A stretch of 64,000 bases of DNA from Allopusillimonas ginsengisoli (GTDB lineage Bacteria; Pseudomonadota; Gammaproteobacteria; Burkholderiales; Burkholderiaceae_B): positions 86,014 through 150,013 of the forward strand of contig RAPG01000013.1 of NCBI GenBank assembly GCA_005239165.1, given 5' to 3'. Below the pieces are notes generated by a model. The model was not told where the DNA came from. It searched no databases and saw only the letters and a list, made by a program, of their open reading frames with translations. This document shows, in pieces, positions 36,061-44,247 of the stretch (position 1 is its first letter; every line of letters begins with the position of its first letter). The position numbers and the translations under genes are program-made.

Positions 36061-36771
36061 ATGACCTACGAATTATGGTACTGGAATGGCATTCCGGGAC
36101 GCGGTGAGTTTGTTCGGCTGGCCCTTGAAGCCGGGGCCATTGCGTACCGGGACTGTGCCCGCGAAAAGGGGGGCGAGCCTTCTTTGTTGATGGGCGATAT
36201 GCAAAAAGATCGCAAGCACCCGCCCTTTGCGCCACCTTATCTGGTAGCCGATGATATGGTTATTGCACAGACAGCCGCCATTTTGTTGTTTCTGGGCGAA
36301 CGACACGGCCTGGCGCCCGAAGGCACCAAAGCCCGCATGTGGGTGCATCAGCTACAGCTGACTATCGCCGATTTGGTGGTCGAAGCCCATGATGTACATC
36401 ATCCCATCGCCTCAGGCATGTACTACGAGGAGCAGCGTGATGAGGCGCTGCGTCGGGCCCCTGATTTTCGCGACAACCGCCTGCCCAAGTACCTGGGTTA
36501 TTTTGAGACCGTGCTGGCGCAACGCGAGGGCTGGCTGGTTGAAGGCAACACGTGGTCATATGCCGATCTGTCGTTATTCCAGGTAGTAGATGGCTTGCGG
36601 TTCGCGTTTCCTCAGCGAATGTCGAAATTGGCGCAAAACCACGAGCGGGTCATGGCGTTGCATGAGCGCGTGGCTGCGTTGCCTGAGCTTCAGGATTATC
36701 TGGGAAGTGATCGCCGGCTGTCTTTCGGCGACGGTTTGTTCCGCCACTATCCCGAGCTTGATGCGACATAG
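36061..36771 (+). CDS. glutathione S-transferase
   Basis: 236 residues from ATG 36061 with AGGAG 8 bases upstream. Thioredoxin-like N-terminal domain (MTYELWYWNGIPGRGEFVRL; YLVADDMVIAQTAAILLFLG supplies the glutathione-binding Gln-Thr) and a helical C-terminal domain (WLVEGNTWSYADLSLFQVVD, the N-capping Asp motif). Resembles the sigma/alpha-like bacterial GST group with an N-terminal Tyr. Conjugates or reduces electrophiles in the cytosol. Divergent from the hydroxyacyl-CoA dehydrogenase gene. Confidence 0.9.
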   Translation: MTYELWYWNGIPGRGEFVRLALEAGAIAYRDCAREKGGEPSLLMGDMQKDRKHPPFAPPYLVADDMVIAQTAAILLFLGERHGLAPEGTKARMWVHQLQLTIADLVVEAHDVHHPIASGMYYEEQRDEALRRAPDFRDNRLPKYLGYFETVLAQREGWLVEGNTWSYADLSLFQVVDGLRFAFPQRMSKLAQNHERVMALHERVAALPELQDYLGSDRRLSFGDGLFRHYPELDAT

Positions 36772-36773
36772 GA

Positions 36774-36830
36774 CTGCCGACTGGCAACTGGCAACTGGCA
36801 ACTGGACGACTGCCAACTGCCAACTGCCGG
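36774..36830. repeat. 7-base tandem repeat array
   Basis: Units of CTGGCAA (three, 36781-36801) and CTGCCAA (two, 36810-36823), flanked by CTGCCGA (36774), CTGGACGA and CTGCCGG: eight or so 7-mers just after the GST stop. The unit length is not a codon multiple and the array is non-coding. Looks like slipped-strand expansion. Confidence 0.8.
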
Positions 36831-36924
36831 CCGCCGATAGTGCGATGTCCATACCCAGGTGCCGGACATTAAGTGCTCATGATGCTATGCCCAGCATCGC
36901 GTCTGGAACCGTACCGTCACGGTG

Positions 36925-37509
36925 TTATGTCTGCCAGTCTAGCGACCAGGCGGCTGAGTGGGCATTTTGCAGCCAGAGCATGCAGGACAGTGTCTTGGCA
37001 TCGGTTACCGCGCCGCTGCGGCAGGCCTCAAGCAACTCATTAATAGGCAGGCTGTGAACCTCGAGAAACTCATCTTTGTCCAGTTGCTGCTGGCCGGCAA
37101 CCAGGTCGCGTGCGAAGAAGATATGGATGACTTCGGTGGAGTAGGCAATGGCAAGATGCAGCTTGCCAGCGCATGCCCATTGCCTGGCGGTGTAGCCGGT
37201 TTCTTCGAGTAGTTCGCGCCGGGCGCATGCGAGAGGATCTTCGCCGGGGTCTAGCTTGCCTGCCGGAAACTCTGTCATGACTTGCCCTACGGGGTAGCGA
37301 AACTGGCGTTCAAGCAGCACGTGATCGTCGTCCAGCAAGGGGATAATGACGACGGCACCAGGGTGAACGATATATTCGCGGCTGGATACTTCGCCATCGG
37401 GTAATCGTACCGTGTCGCGACGCGCTTTAAGAAAGCTGCCTTCGAAAAGGGTTTGACTTTCAATGCGGGTCTCAGCCAGGTTGGCGTCGGTAAATTGGCG
37501 TGTTTTCAT
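36925..37509 (-). CDS. NUDIX hydrolase, ADP-ribose pyrophosphatase-like
   Basis: 194 residues. The NUDIX box is exact: G-KLDPG-E-DPLACAR-RELLEETGY (G-x5-E-x7-REUxEExGU). The N-terminal strand-rich region (GSFLKARRDTVRLPDGEVSS) and the downstream TEVIHIFFARDL fit the ADP-ribose pyrophosphatase (NudF) group, which hydrolyses ADP-ribose to AMP and ribose 5-phosphate with Mg2+. Cytosolic. The 153 bases between it and the GST gene contain only the 7-base repeat array; 37510-37653 on the other side is empty. Confidence 0.92.
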   Translation of the reverse strand: MKTRQFTDANLAETRIESQTLFEGSFLKARRDTVRLPDGEVSSREYIVHPGAVVIIPLLDDDHVLLERQFRYPVGQVMTEFPAGKLDPGEDPLACARRELLEETGYTARQWACAGKLHLAIAYSTEVIHIFFARDLVAGQQQLDKDEFLEVHSLPINELLEACRSGAVTDAKTLSCMLWLQNAHSAAWSLDWQT

Positions 37510-37653
37510 GTGAGTACAAAGTGGTGCAGGGCGGCCACTGGTTAGCGGCCATTGCGTCGTGGTGTGGAGCAGCTATGGCGGTCAGGCAACCTTCGGACCT
37601 GAACAATATGGCTCAGAGTCTTGCTGCTGATCGCCGCAAACTATGGCAGTGTG

Positions 37654-38376
37654 TCAGGCCTGCTGGGTGTATGGGTCTGCCTGGCGCGAAAAGCGTCTTG
37701 AGATTTTCCAGATGTGTGCTGGCGGCAGGTTGGCGATAACGGTTTCGGTACGTCGGGCCCGCAAACCCAGGCGATCAAGCAGCCGTCTGGGTACGGGACA
37801 ATTTGGACCGTAGGTAAACAGCAGCATAAAGCCCCCCGGGCGCAGATGTACAAACGTGCCCTGCAGAATATCAAGCTGATGGCGCGCCGACATGTTCAGC
37901 AACGGCAGCCCGCAAATGGCGACACCCGCGCGCTCCTCCGGGAAAAGACGAAGTCGCGCCAGCTTGGTGGCACTTGTTTCATGTACCTGGGCGCCCGGAA
38001 ACTCGTCGCGCAGCTGATGCGCAAACCGTGCACAGGTTTCTATTAGCACCAGATTTTGCGCAAGAAAGCCTTGGGCGACGAGGGCCCGCGTAAAAGAACC
38101 TGTTCCGGCACCAAGCTCAAGACAGGGCCCGTCAAACGGGTTGGCTTCGCGTGTGATCGCTGTGGCCAGCCGTGCACTTGAGGGCCAGATTGCCCCAATG
38201 CTTCGGGGGTTGGCCCGCCACGCTCGAATAAAACTGACGCGTTCGGCCACCCATGGCACATTGGCGGCGTGCCCCAGTGCAAAACTCAGGAAGCGACTGA
38301 CATGCCCCAGCGGGCGTGAGAGCACAGGGCTGAACCGAAGGCTGAATGACTCTCCGGTCGAAGCTTTGAGCGGCAT
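37654..38376 (-). CDS. SAM-dependent methyltransferase, phospholipid N-methyltransferase-like
   Basis: 240 residues with class I methyltransferase motif I at CLELGAGTGSFTRALVAQGF, and motif II-like LVLIETCARFAHQLR. GVAICGLPLLNMSARHQLDI followed by GTFVHLRPGGFMLLFTYGPN and CPVPRRLLDRLGLRARRTE resembles the PmtA family, which methylates phosphatidylethanolamine. The preceding R/S-rich N-terminus (SRFLSFALGHAANVPWVAE) is typical of that family. AGGAG lies 8 bases before ATG 38376. Peripheral membrane enzyme by analogy. Substrate assignment is inference. Confidence 0.75.
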   Translation of the reverse strand: MPLKASTGESFSLRFSPVLSRPLGHVSRFLSFALGHAANVPWVAERVSFIRAWRANPRSIGAIWPSSARLATAITREANPFDGPCLELGAGTGSFTRALVAQGFLAQNLVLIETCARFAHQLRDEFPGAQVHETSATKLARLRLFPEERAGVAICGLPLLNMSARHQLDILQGTFVHLRPGGFMLLFTYGPNCPVPRRLLDRLGLRARRTETVIANLPPAHIWKISRRFSRQADPYTQQA

Positions 38377-38783
38377 GCACGATCTCCTGAATGGCTTAGC
38401 TGTTTGCCCAACTGCGAGGATGGAAAGGTAAACAGCTCAAATTAAAAGCGTACTACGAAGTAGATGTGACCGGCATGGGTGTTACCCATGCTAACGTAAG
38501 AAAATGCCCGCTGTAGCGGTCTGCGAGATACATTGCTAAAACATGTGCGGAAGCGCTTGCATGAAATCGCAGTTGGGTATGGCAATTGCTTAGTTTCTGC
38601 ATTAAACATCATCTGGAGTAATCATGACGAATTTTATGATTCCGGACAGCCATCATTCGCCAGCTGAAGGCATACCTCTCCAGGTATAGTAAACATGCTG
38701 GCGGCTTAAACACAGGCGGCGCGGTCGCATGGCTGCGCTTTTCAACCACCGGCCTGAAAGCCGGCAACTCTCGGAGCATTTGC
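38377..38783. other. gene-free 407-base gap
   Basis: No supportable gene of normal size. Contains a perfect short hairpin (CATGGGT-GTT-ACCCATG, 38474-38490) and a 21-codon ORF at 38624-38689 (MTNFMIPDSHHSPAEGIPLQ...) with GGAG 6 bases before its ATG, which I consider possible but unproven. It also holds the leader of the DUF883 gene. Confidence 0.4.
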
Positions 38784-39140
38784 ATGAACGACAAAACCAA
38801 TCCCGACGACGGAGATGTATTCGATGATAAAGCCGATAGCGAGCAAGTAAAGGCCAGCTTTAATAACCTCGTTGCGAGTGCCGAAGATTTGCTTAAGACC
38901 ACGGCGAGCTACAGCGGTGCAGAGGTCCAGGCGGCACGCGACAAACTACGCCTGCAACTCGACATGGCCGGAAGGCAGCTCGACGATTATCGCGGCACTA
39001 TAGAAGAACGACTGTGCCATACGGTAAAGGCGGGCGAGCGCTGCATACGTGAGCACCCCTGGAAATCCGTAGGTTTGGCCGCCGTGGCGGGCATGATCTG
39101 GGCCAAGCTGATGGCTGGCGGCGACGACAGGCGATTGTAA
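38784..39140 (+). CDS. DUF883 (ElaB/YqjD-like) membrane-anchored protein
   Basis: 118 residues: an acidic N-terminus, a long amphipathic helix (about 20-85), then the conserved EHPWKSVGLAAVAGMIWAKL, a C-terminal membrane anchor typical of DUF883. Relatives ElaB and YqjD bind ribosomes at the inner membrane in stationary phase; whether this one does is inference. CGGAG precedes ATG 38784. Stands alone. Confidence 0.85.
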   Translation: MNDKTNPDDGDVFDDKADSEQVKASFNNLVASAEDLLKTTASYSGAEVQAARDKLRLQLDMAGRQLDDYRGTIEERLCHTVKAGERCIREHPWKSVGLAAVAGMIWAKLMAGGDDRRL

Positions 39141-39158
39141 ATTGGTACTCTGACTTGT

Positions 39159-39177
39159 GGTAATGAGAATGATTTGC
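39159..39177 (+). promoter_or_regulatory. candidate Fur box
   Basis: GGTAATGAGAATGATTTGC agrees with the 19-base Fur consensus GATAATGATAATCATTATC at 14 positions by my count. It lies about 110 bases upstream of an iron-uptake type cassette (DUF3649, PepSY, DUF3325), which makes the match more believable. Confidence 0.65.
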
Positions 39178-39288
39178 AATAATTGCGCAATTCTTCTCAC
39201 CTGTTGCGGGTGCCCGGCGGCATCTTCCTGCCAATTACCGGTGCCCTGCAACAGACACTAAGCGGCACCAGGCCGCAGCACGGGTCAG

Positions 39289-39585
39289 ATGGGTAAATTC
39301 ATTTCAGCGGTCTACGCCCGAGGGCCGTTAGTTTCAAGGGTTGTGGCAGCCTTATTTGGTGGTTACTTCCTTGCCGCACTCGTCGCTGTCGCTGCCATCG
39401 CCTTGCCCCTTGAGCAGGGTGAAGCGGTCATAGCTGGCATGTTGGCCAGTTTCCTGATGTATGCGGCCTCCGTCATTTGGGTATTTGCTGCGGGTAGCGC
39501 CACGCGCGCCTGGGCGGGGCTGATGGCGTGTGGCTTGCCGTTCGGTGTTGTGGCGTGGCTGGTTACCCGAACCGCGGGTGCATAA
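39289..39585 (+). CDS. DUF3649 iron-uptake membrane protein
   Basis: 98 residues with three predicted helices (RVVAALFGGYFLAALVAVAA; MLASFLMYAASVIWVFAAG; LMACGLPFGVVAWLV). Matches DUF3649, small membrane proteins found with PepSY and DUF3325 proteins beside TonB-dependent siderophore receptors. Followed after one base by the PepSY gene and preceded by a candidate Fur box. No receptor gene is present here. Its exact role is unknown; it is probably part of an inner-membrane ferric-siderophore reduction system. Confidence 0.82.
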   Translation: MGKFISAVYARGPLVSRVVAALFGGYFLAALVAVAAIALPLEQGEAVIAGMLASFLMYAASVIWVFAAGSATRAWAGLMACGLPFGVVAWLVTRTAGA

Positions 39586-39586
39586 G

Positions 39587-41259
39587 ATGGCATCGCATCC
39601 ACCCAAACCACCGTACGCCCGGCCTTCCACAAATATACGCTCGCAGAACGCCTTCCTGCATAAAAAAACACCTGCCCGTGGCATACGCCAGACCATGTCT
39701 GACCTGCACATCTGGGTGGGCCTGCTGGCCGGTTGGGTGTTGTACGCCATGTTTCTCACCGGATCGGTCAGTTATTTCAGAGAAGAAATATCACAGTGGG
39801 CGCGGCCGTCGGTGCCCGCCTATGCTGACACTACTGACCGGGGTGTCGTCGCCGAAAAAGTAGTGCAGCACATGCAGCACATTGCGCCGCAGGCACCGTC
39901 GTGGTTTATTGCCTTGCCCAATGGCCGGCAAAACACTGCCACCGTGTCATGGCGGGGTGAAAAGCGGTTTGAGACGGCTACTTTTGATCCAGCAACCGGC
40001 GAGCGCATTACGCAACGCGAAACTCGCGGAGGTGACTTTTTTTACCGCTTTCATTTCAGCCTGCATTATTTGCCCGTGCTGCTTGGACGCTGGATCGCCG
40101 GGTTGTGCGCCATGTTCATGTTGGTAGCCATTATCAGCGGGATCATCACTCACAAAAAAATCTTCCGCGATTTTTTTACATTTCGCTGGGGAAAGGGTCA
40201 GCGCTCCTGGCTTGATGCCCACAATGCTCTGTCAGTGCTGGGTCTGCCGTTTCATCTCATGATTACCTACACGGGGCTGGTGACGCTGATGTTTCTCTAC
40301 ATGCCATGGGGGGTGCAGGCAGCCTATCCCACCACCGAGGCGCGTGCAGAGTTTCAGTCGCGGCTCAGCGCCTACGTACGTGAGGCAAGTCCGGCCGGGC
40401 ACGCTGCGCCGCTGATTTCAGTGGGCGAACTCACGCGTCATGCAGAGCATCACTGGCAGGGCCAAAGAGCCGGCACCATTCAGGTGATTAACCCCGGCGA
40501 CGCGGCTGCCAGTGTGGTAATAAAGCGAGAGGATGCTGCACGCATTTCGTTCAGTCCTCAGTATCTCGTGTTTGATGGCGTCACAGGCGCGTTACGCAAA
40601 GAGGTGGGGGCCGCCGGTCCTGTCACGCAGACGCTGGGGGTTACCTACGGGCTTCATCTGGGCCGGTTCGCTGACATTGTCACGCGCTGGCTTTATTTTT
40701 TGCTTAGCCTGGCGGGCACGGCTATGGTGGGTACAGGGCTCGTGTTGTGGACAGTAAAGCGACGGGCGCGATTGCCCGACCCAACCCGCCCGCATCTTGG
40801 TTTCAGGCTGGTAGAGCGACTGAATATAGCTTCGATAGCTGGTCTGTCAGTGGCCATGGCAAGTTTTTATGGGCTGTGCGGCTGCTGCCGGGCGACATGG
40901 CCGGGCGATCCCAATGGGAGGTTCATACTTTTTTTATTGTATGGGCATTGACACTGATCTATGCGCTGGCAAGACCGGCCCGAAAGGCCTGGGTGGAGCT
41001 GCTTTGGCTGGCTGCGGTGGCGCTGGCACTGGTGCCACTTGTCAATGCGCTTACCAGTCATCGCAATTTGATCGCCAGCCTTAAGGCGGGTGACTGGGTA
41101 TTTGCCGGCTTTGATCTGACCTTGCTTGCCCTGGCCGTATTGCACGCTGTGCTGGCACGCCGCACGGACAGACACAAGGCTCGCTTGCCCAAGGCTACGG
41201 CGGCTCGCGGCGTGGCAGTCACTGGTGTGACGCCTCAAGCAACCGGAGGGCAGACATAA
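39587..41259 (+). pseudogene. PepSY-associated TM protein (putative ferric-siderophore reductase), frameshifted at a T5 run
   Basis: About 557 residues if joined. A PepSY_TM membrane protein: QTMSDLHIWVGLLAGWVLYA (TM1), HFSLHYLPVLLGRWIAGLCA, LDAHNALSVLGLPFHLMITY, and a further pair of helices. Conserved His residues in the helices could carry haem. After AMASF the frame is lost; the neighbouring frame continues LWAVRLLPGDMAGRSQWEVH, then FIVWALTLIYALARPARKAW to 41259. One extra T in the T5 run at 40864-40868 repairs it. The stop overlaps the DUF3325 start (TAATG). Family call good; reductase role is by analogy. Confidence 0.82.
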
Positions 41260-41624
41260 TGCATTTGTTCATGCTAATCCTCGCGTTCGCTGCGTTTGCC
41301 TGTCTGGCCTTGTCCATGCAGCGCCATCAGGAAGATATCTTCGGTGTCTGCGCCAGTGCGGCGATCACAAGGGGGCTTCGTGCTGCTGGGTGGCTGCTTA
41401 TGTTGCTGTCTTTGTTTGTAGCGCTACGACAGCCCGACTTCGGCTTTGGTCTGGTTTCGTGGTTTGGCCACATCATGCTCGCCGCCAACAGTGTGTTTCT
41501 GCTTTTACTGGCATATGGCCGGTTCAAGGCAATGGCGCAGTCAGGCACGGCACCTGACACGAAAGCCCCGCACGGTCGCAGGCTTACGTCAGATTGCGCT
41601 GCGCCCAGGTCTCAGCCTGATTAG
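41259..41624 (+). CDS. DUF3325 membrane protein
   Basis: 121 residues, three predicted helices: an N-terminal one (MHLFMLILAFAAFACLALSM, ending QRHQEDIFG), AAGWLLMLLSLFVAL, and FGHIMLAANSVFLLLLAYGR. Matches DUF3325, which accompanies PepSY proteins in iron-uptake operons. It shares one base with the PepSY stop. The 3' end overlaps the convergent small gene by 41 bases. The C-terminal 30 residues are hydrophilic and probably not conserved. Confidence 0.82.
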   Translation: MHLFMLILAFAAFACLALSMQRHQEDIFGVCASAAITRGLRAAGWLLMLLSLFVALRQPDFGFGLVSWFGHIMLAANSVFLLLLAYGRFKAMAQSGTAPDTKAPHGRRLTSDCAAPRSQPD

Positions 41625-41796
41625 CCCTGTCCATCATTAGCTTGATAATCTGGGTTTCTGATTTTCCCAGGGCTCGCTGCATGTCGGCAAAGGTCGCCAT
41701 GCTGGCGTCAGTCGGTAGCCAGTCTCTTTCAGGCTGAAGCTCCAGGCCTTCTGCATTTTTGATATTGCCATTAGGCAAAATATACCAGGTGCTCAT
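41584..41796 (-). CDS. conserved-looking small hypothetical protein
   Basis: 70 residues from ATG 41796, chosen because AAAGGA lies about 8 bases upstream on the minus strand. Sequence MSTWYILPNGNIKNAEGLEL..., mixed alpha, no membrane segment, no signal peptide. The C-terminal half (MQRALGKSETQIIKLMMDRA) is helical. Not recognised. Convergent with and overlapping DUF3325 by 41 bases. The 200 bases upstream (to lysE) show nothing clear. Confidence 0.6.
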   Translation of the reverse strand: MSTWYILPNGNIKNAEGLELQPERDWLPTDASMATFADMQRALGKSETQIIKLMMDRANQAETWAQRNLT

Positions 41797-42026
41797 GTGT
41801 ATTCCTTTTTGAGGGCAGCTCTTCAAACAGTGAGCATCTGCGAGCCCGATATTCGCTATTGGCCGGTATGGTTGTTGGCGTCACACCGTGAGCAGTGCCC
41901 GATTGTAAGTCATACCGTATGCACAGGATAAAGCGTGGACGTGTGCAACGATCAGCCCTTGAGCTACCTGCTGGTGTTATTGCTAAAGTACAGTGCCAGG
42001 GTTGCTGGTGCGAATGGACGGTGCGC

Positions 42027-42659
42027 TTAAACGCCTTTGTAGGCAAGGCCCAGCGCGAGGCAGACCATGATGACGGCGATGATGCCATCAAGTACCCGCC
42101 ATGCCCGAGGGTTGGAGAACAACGGCGCAAACAGGCGAGAGCCTGTTCCCAGGATGGCCAACCATACAATGCTTGCAGTAAGGGCGCCGACGGCGAAACC
42201 CATGCGGGCCTCTTCGAAGCGATCGGCCAGTGACCCGACCACCATCATGTCGAGCCAGAAGTGTGGGTTAAGCAGACTGAAGCCGGCCGCACCTAGCAGG
42301 GCGCCACGTCGCGACGGAACAGCCTGCTGTGCAGCAACCAAGCCGCCCGTATGTGTCAGTGCGCGCCGCGCCGACTGAAAGGCATACCAGAGCAAAAAGC
42401 TGACCCCAAACCAGAGTATGGCCTGGCTCAGCCCTGGCAACCTTGCGGTGACGGCCTGCAGTCCCCACACACTGGCGAGAATAAATACAGCGTCAATGAG
42501 CGCGCAGATTAAAAGAACGCTGGTCAGGTGGGCGCGCATCAGGCCCTGCCGCAGTATGAATGCACTTTGAGCACCCACTACGGCGAACAGGCCCATGCCG
42601 GTAGCAATGCCGCTGGCCCAGGCTGAAAAAAGAGAGGAATGGGATACAAGCGAAAACAT
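42027..42659 (-). CDS. LysE/ArgO-type amino acid exporter
   Basis: 210 residues, six predicted helices. LysE/ArgO family: GIATGMGLFAVVGAQSAFIL at the N-terminus (family motif GAQN/SAF.LRQG), then SLLNPHFWLDMMVVGSLADR. Exports basic amino acids (lysine, arginine) by proton antiport. Divergent from a LysR gene of the ArgP/LysG type, the usual activator of this exporter. Short leader, no anomaly. Confidence 0.9.
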   Translation of the reverse strand: MFSLVSHSSLFSAWASGIATGMGLFAVVGAQSAFILRQGLMRAHLTSVLLICALIDAVFILASVWGLQAVTARLPGLSQAILWFGVSFLLWYAFQSARRALTHTGGLVAAQQAVPSRRGALLGAAGFSLLNPHFWLDMMVVGSLADRFEEARMGFAVGALTASIVWLAILGTGSRLFAPLFSNPRAWRVLDGIIAVIMVCLALGLAYKGV

Positions 42660-42778
42660 GATGACTCTGAAAAACTAAAAAAAGCCGTAGCCCGTTGCTA
42701 CAGCCTTGCTTATTCTGCCTTTACGCCCGTATAAAATACAGCTAAATTAAGTTAACTCAGTTAAGAAGATCTAATGTC

Positions 42779-43675
42779 ATGAATCTGGATCACGGAAACC
42801 TGCGTGCCCTGGCGGCAGTTGTGCGCGAAGGCAGTTTTGAGCGGGCGGCTGCCGTACTCAACGTGACGCCGTCGGCGATATCTCAGCGCATCAAATCGCT
42901 CGAAGAACGTATGGGAAGACTGCTGGTACAGCGTACTGTGCCTGCGGCGGCGACGCCTGATGGGCAGATACTGGTGCATCTGGCAGAGCAAACAGCATTG
43001 CTTGAACATGACGCGCTTGACCGGCTGGGTTTTGACGAAGACACGCCTCAGGCCAGCATCGCCATCGCTGTTAACCATGACAGCCTCGAAACCTGGTTTA
43101 TGCAAGCGGCGGCGCTGTTTGCTGCAGGCACCAGAGCCACGCTGGATCTGCAGTCAGAAGATCAGGACCATACCGCTACCTTACTGCGCAATGGGGCGGT
43201 ATTGGGTGCGGTGACGACCCTTGGTGAGCCCGTGCAGGGGTGCCGTGTCCACTCTCTGGGCAGTATGCGCTATGTTGCAACGTGCTCGCCGGCATTCCAT
43301 GAGCACTATTTTTCCAAGGGTGTCAGTGCACGTACACTGGCCGATGCTCCAGTGCTGGTGTTTAACCGCAAAGATGCCTTGCAGGCCCGTTTCGCACACA
43401 AAATCATGAAAGACCTGCCCTGGCGGCCGCCTGTGTGGTGGCTACCGTCGTCAAGAGCCTTTGTGCAAGCCACGCTTGATGGGCTTGGCTGGACCATGAA
43501 CCCATTGCCCATGGTCGAGCAGGCCCTCAGTGAGGGGCTTCTTGTACCGTTGCGGGCAAGAGCCTGGGAAGACGTACCGCTTTACTGGCAGCATTGGCGG
43601 GTAAACTCTCAGGCCATGAGTGTTTTGAATCAGTCGGTGCTCGACGCTTCAAAAAGCCTGATCCATAAGCGTTAA
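42779..43675 (+). CDS. argP: ArgP/LysG-type LysR regulator
   Basis: 298 residues. LysR helix-turn-helix at about 5-60 (LAAVVREGSFERAAAVLNVT, PSAISQRIKSLEERMGR), whose text is typical of ArgP/IciA. The effector domain follows (about 85-290). It should sense lysine/arginine and activate the divergent lysE gene from the 119-base intergenic region, which contains AT-rich, T-A-rich sequence (TTAACTCAGTTAA near 42750). Ends before a strong bidirectional hairpin. Confidence 0.9.
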   Translation: MNLDHGNLRALAAVVREGSFERAAAVLNVTPSAISQRIKSLEERMGRLLVQRTVPAAATPDGQILVHLAEQTALLEHDALDRLGFDEDTPQASIAIAVNHDSLETWFMQAAALFAAGTRATLDLQSEDQDHTATLLRNGAVLGAVTTLGEPVQGCRVHSLGSMRYVATCSPAFHEHYFSKGVSARTLADAPVLVFNRKDALQARFAHKIMKDLPWRPPVWWLPSSRAFVQATLDGLGWTMNPLPMVEQALSEGLLVPLRARAWEDVPLYWQHWRVNSQAMSVLNQSVLDASKSLIHKR

Positions 43676-43704
43676 AAGGGCAACGCTGACAAAGACGATG
43701 TGAG

Positions 43705-43747
43705 CATGGCGGCCAGCACATCGTTACACTGTGCGCTGGCCGCCATG
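43705..43747. terminator. 13-bp perfect hairpin between convergent argP and ppiC
   Basis: CATGGCGGCCAGC (43705-43717), 17-base loop, GCTGGCCGCCATG (43735-43747), between the convergent argP stop and the small parvulin stop. No T-run on either strand. Strong candidate for a shared transcript end. Confidence 0.65.
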
Positions 43748-43793
43748 GCTTTGCAGGGATGGCGGCTGTTAATAAAGTCGCCGGCCCGCAATA

Positions 43794-44075
43794 TTAATCT
43801 TGACGCTCTGTAACTTCGAGCAGGTGATAGCCAAACTGGGTTTTTACTGGGCCTTGTACAACCCCGACAGGGGCGCTAAAGACCACTGTGTCAAACTCGG
43901 GTACCATCTGGCCGCGGCCGAATGTACCAAGATTGCCACCATCGCGGCTGGACGGGCAGCTAGAGTTTTCTTTGGCGACCTGGCCGAAATCGGCGCCGTT
44001 TTCAATAGCAGTTTTGAGTTCGTTGCACTTGGCTTCGTTGTCGACCAAAATGTGACGGGCTGAGGCTTGAGCCAT
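43794..44075 (-). CDS. small parvulin peptidylprolyl isomerase
   Basis: 93 residues from ATG 44075, supported by AAGGAG 8 bases upstream. A stand-alone PpiC domain (ASARHILVDNEAKCNELKTA, SSRDGGNLGTFGRGQMVPEF, VKTQFGYHLLEVTERQD), the size of E. coli PpiC (parvulin). Cytosolic prolyl isomerase. This is the second parvulin in the window; the other is part of the nar operon. Unrelated neighbours. Confidence 0.93.
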   Translation of the reverse strand: MAQASARHILVDNEAKCNELKTAIENGADFGQVAKENSSCPSSRDGGNLGTFGRGQMVPEFDTVVFSAPVGVVQGPVKTQFGYHLLEVTERQD

Positions 44076-44200
44076 AAACACTACTCCTTAATTAAATAAT
44101 TTTTTACCACGCACCTGAGTGCCAGCCTTGTTCTTCAGAACGGGGGTGAGCAAGGCGGTAACCTTCTGGAGCCGAATGCTCCGCTAAGCGGTGGTAGAAA

Positions 44201-44224
44201 AATTCCGGCCATGGGGCCGGAATT
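44201..44224 (-). terminator. perfect hairpin with a T-run on the minus strand
   Basis: AATTCCGGCC (44201-44210), ATGG loop, GGCCGGAATT (44215-44224). On the minus strand the stem is followed directly by T5 (positions 44204-44196 read TTTTTC... with the stem), so it resembles a Rho-independent terminator for minus-strand transcription. No minus gene lies upstream of it; it sits between the parvulin start and the DUF4105 gene start. It may be an attenuator in the parvulin leader or end an unseen RNA. Confidence 0.5.
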
Positions 44225-44247
44225 AATCACAGAATAACGTACTTTCA

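Noticed and set aside
38624..38689. 21-codon ORF with GGAG
   Set aside because: Plausible ribosome site but too short and without family; listed only as a note in the gap entry.
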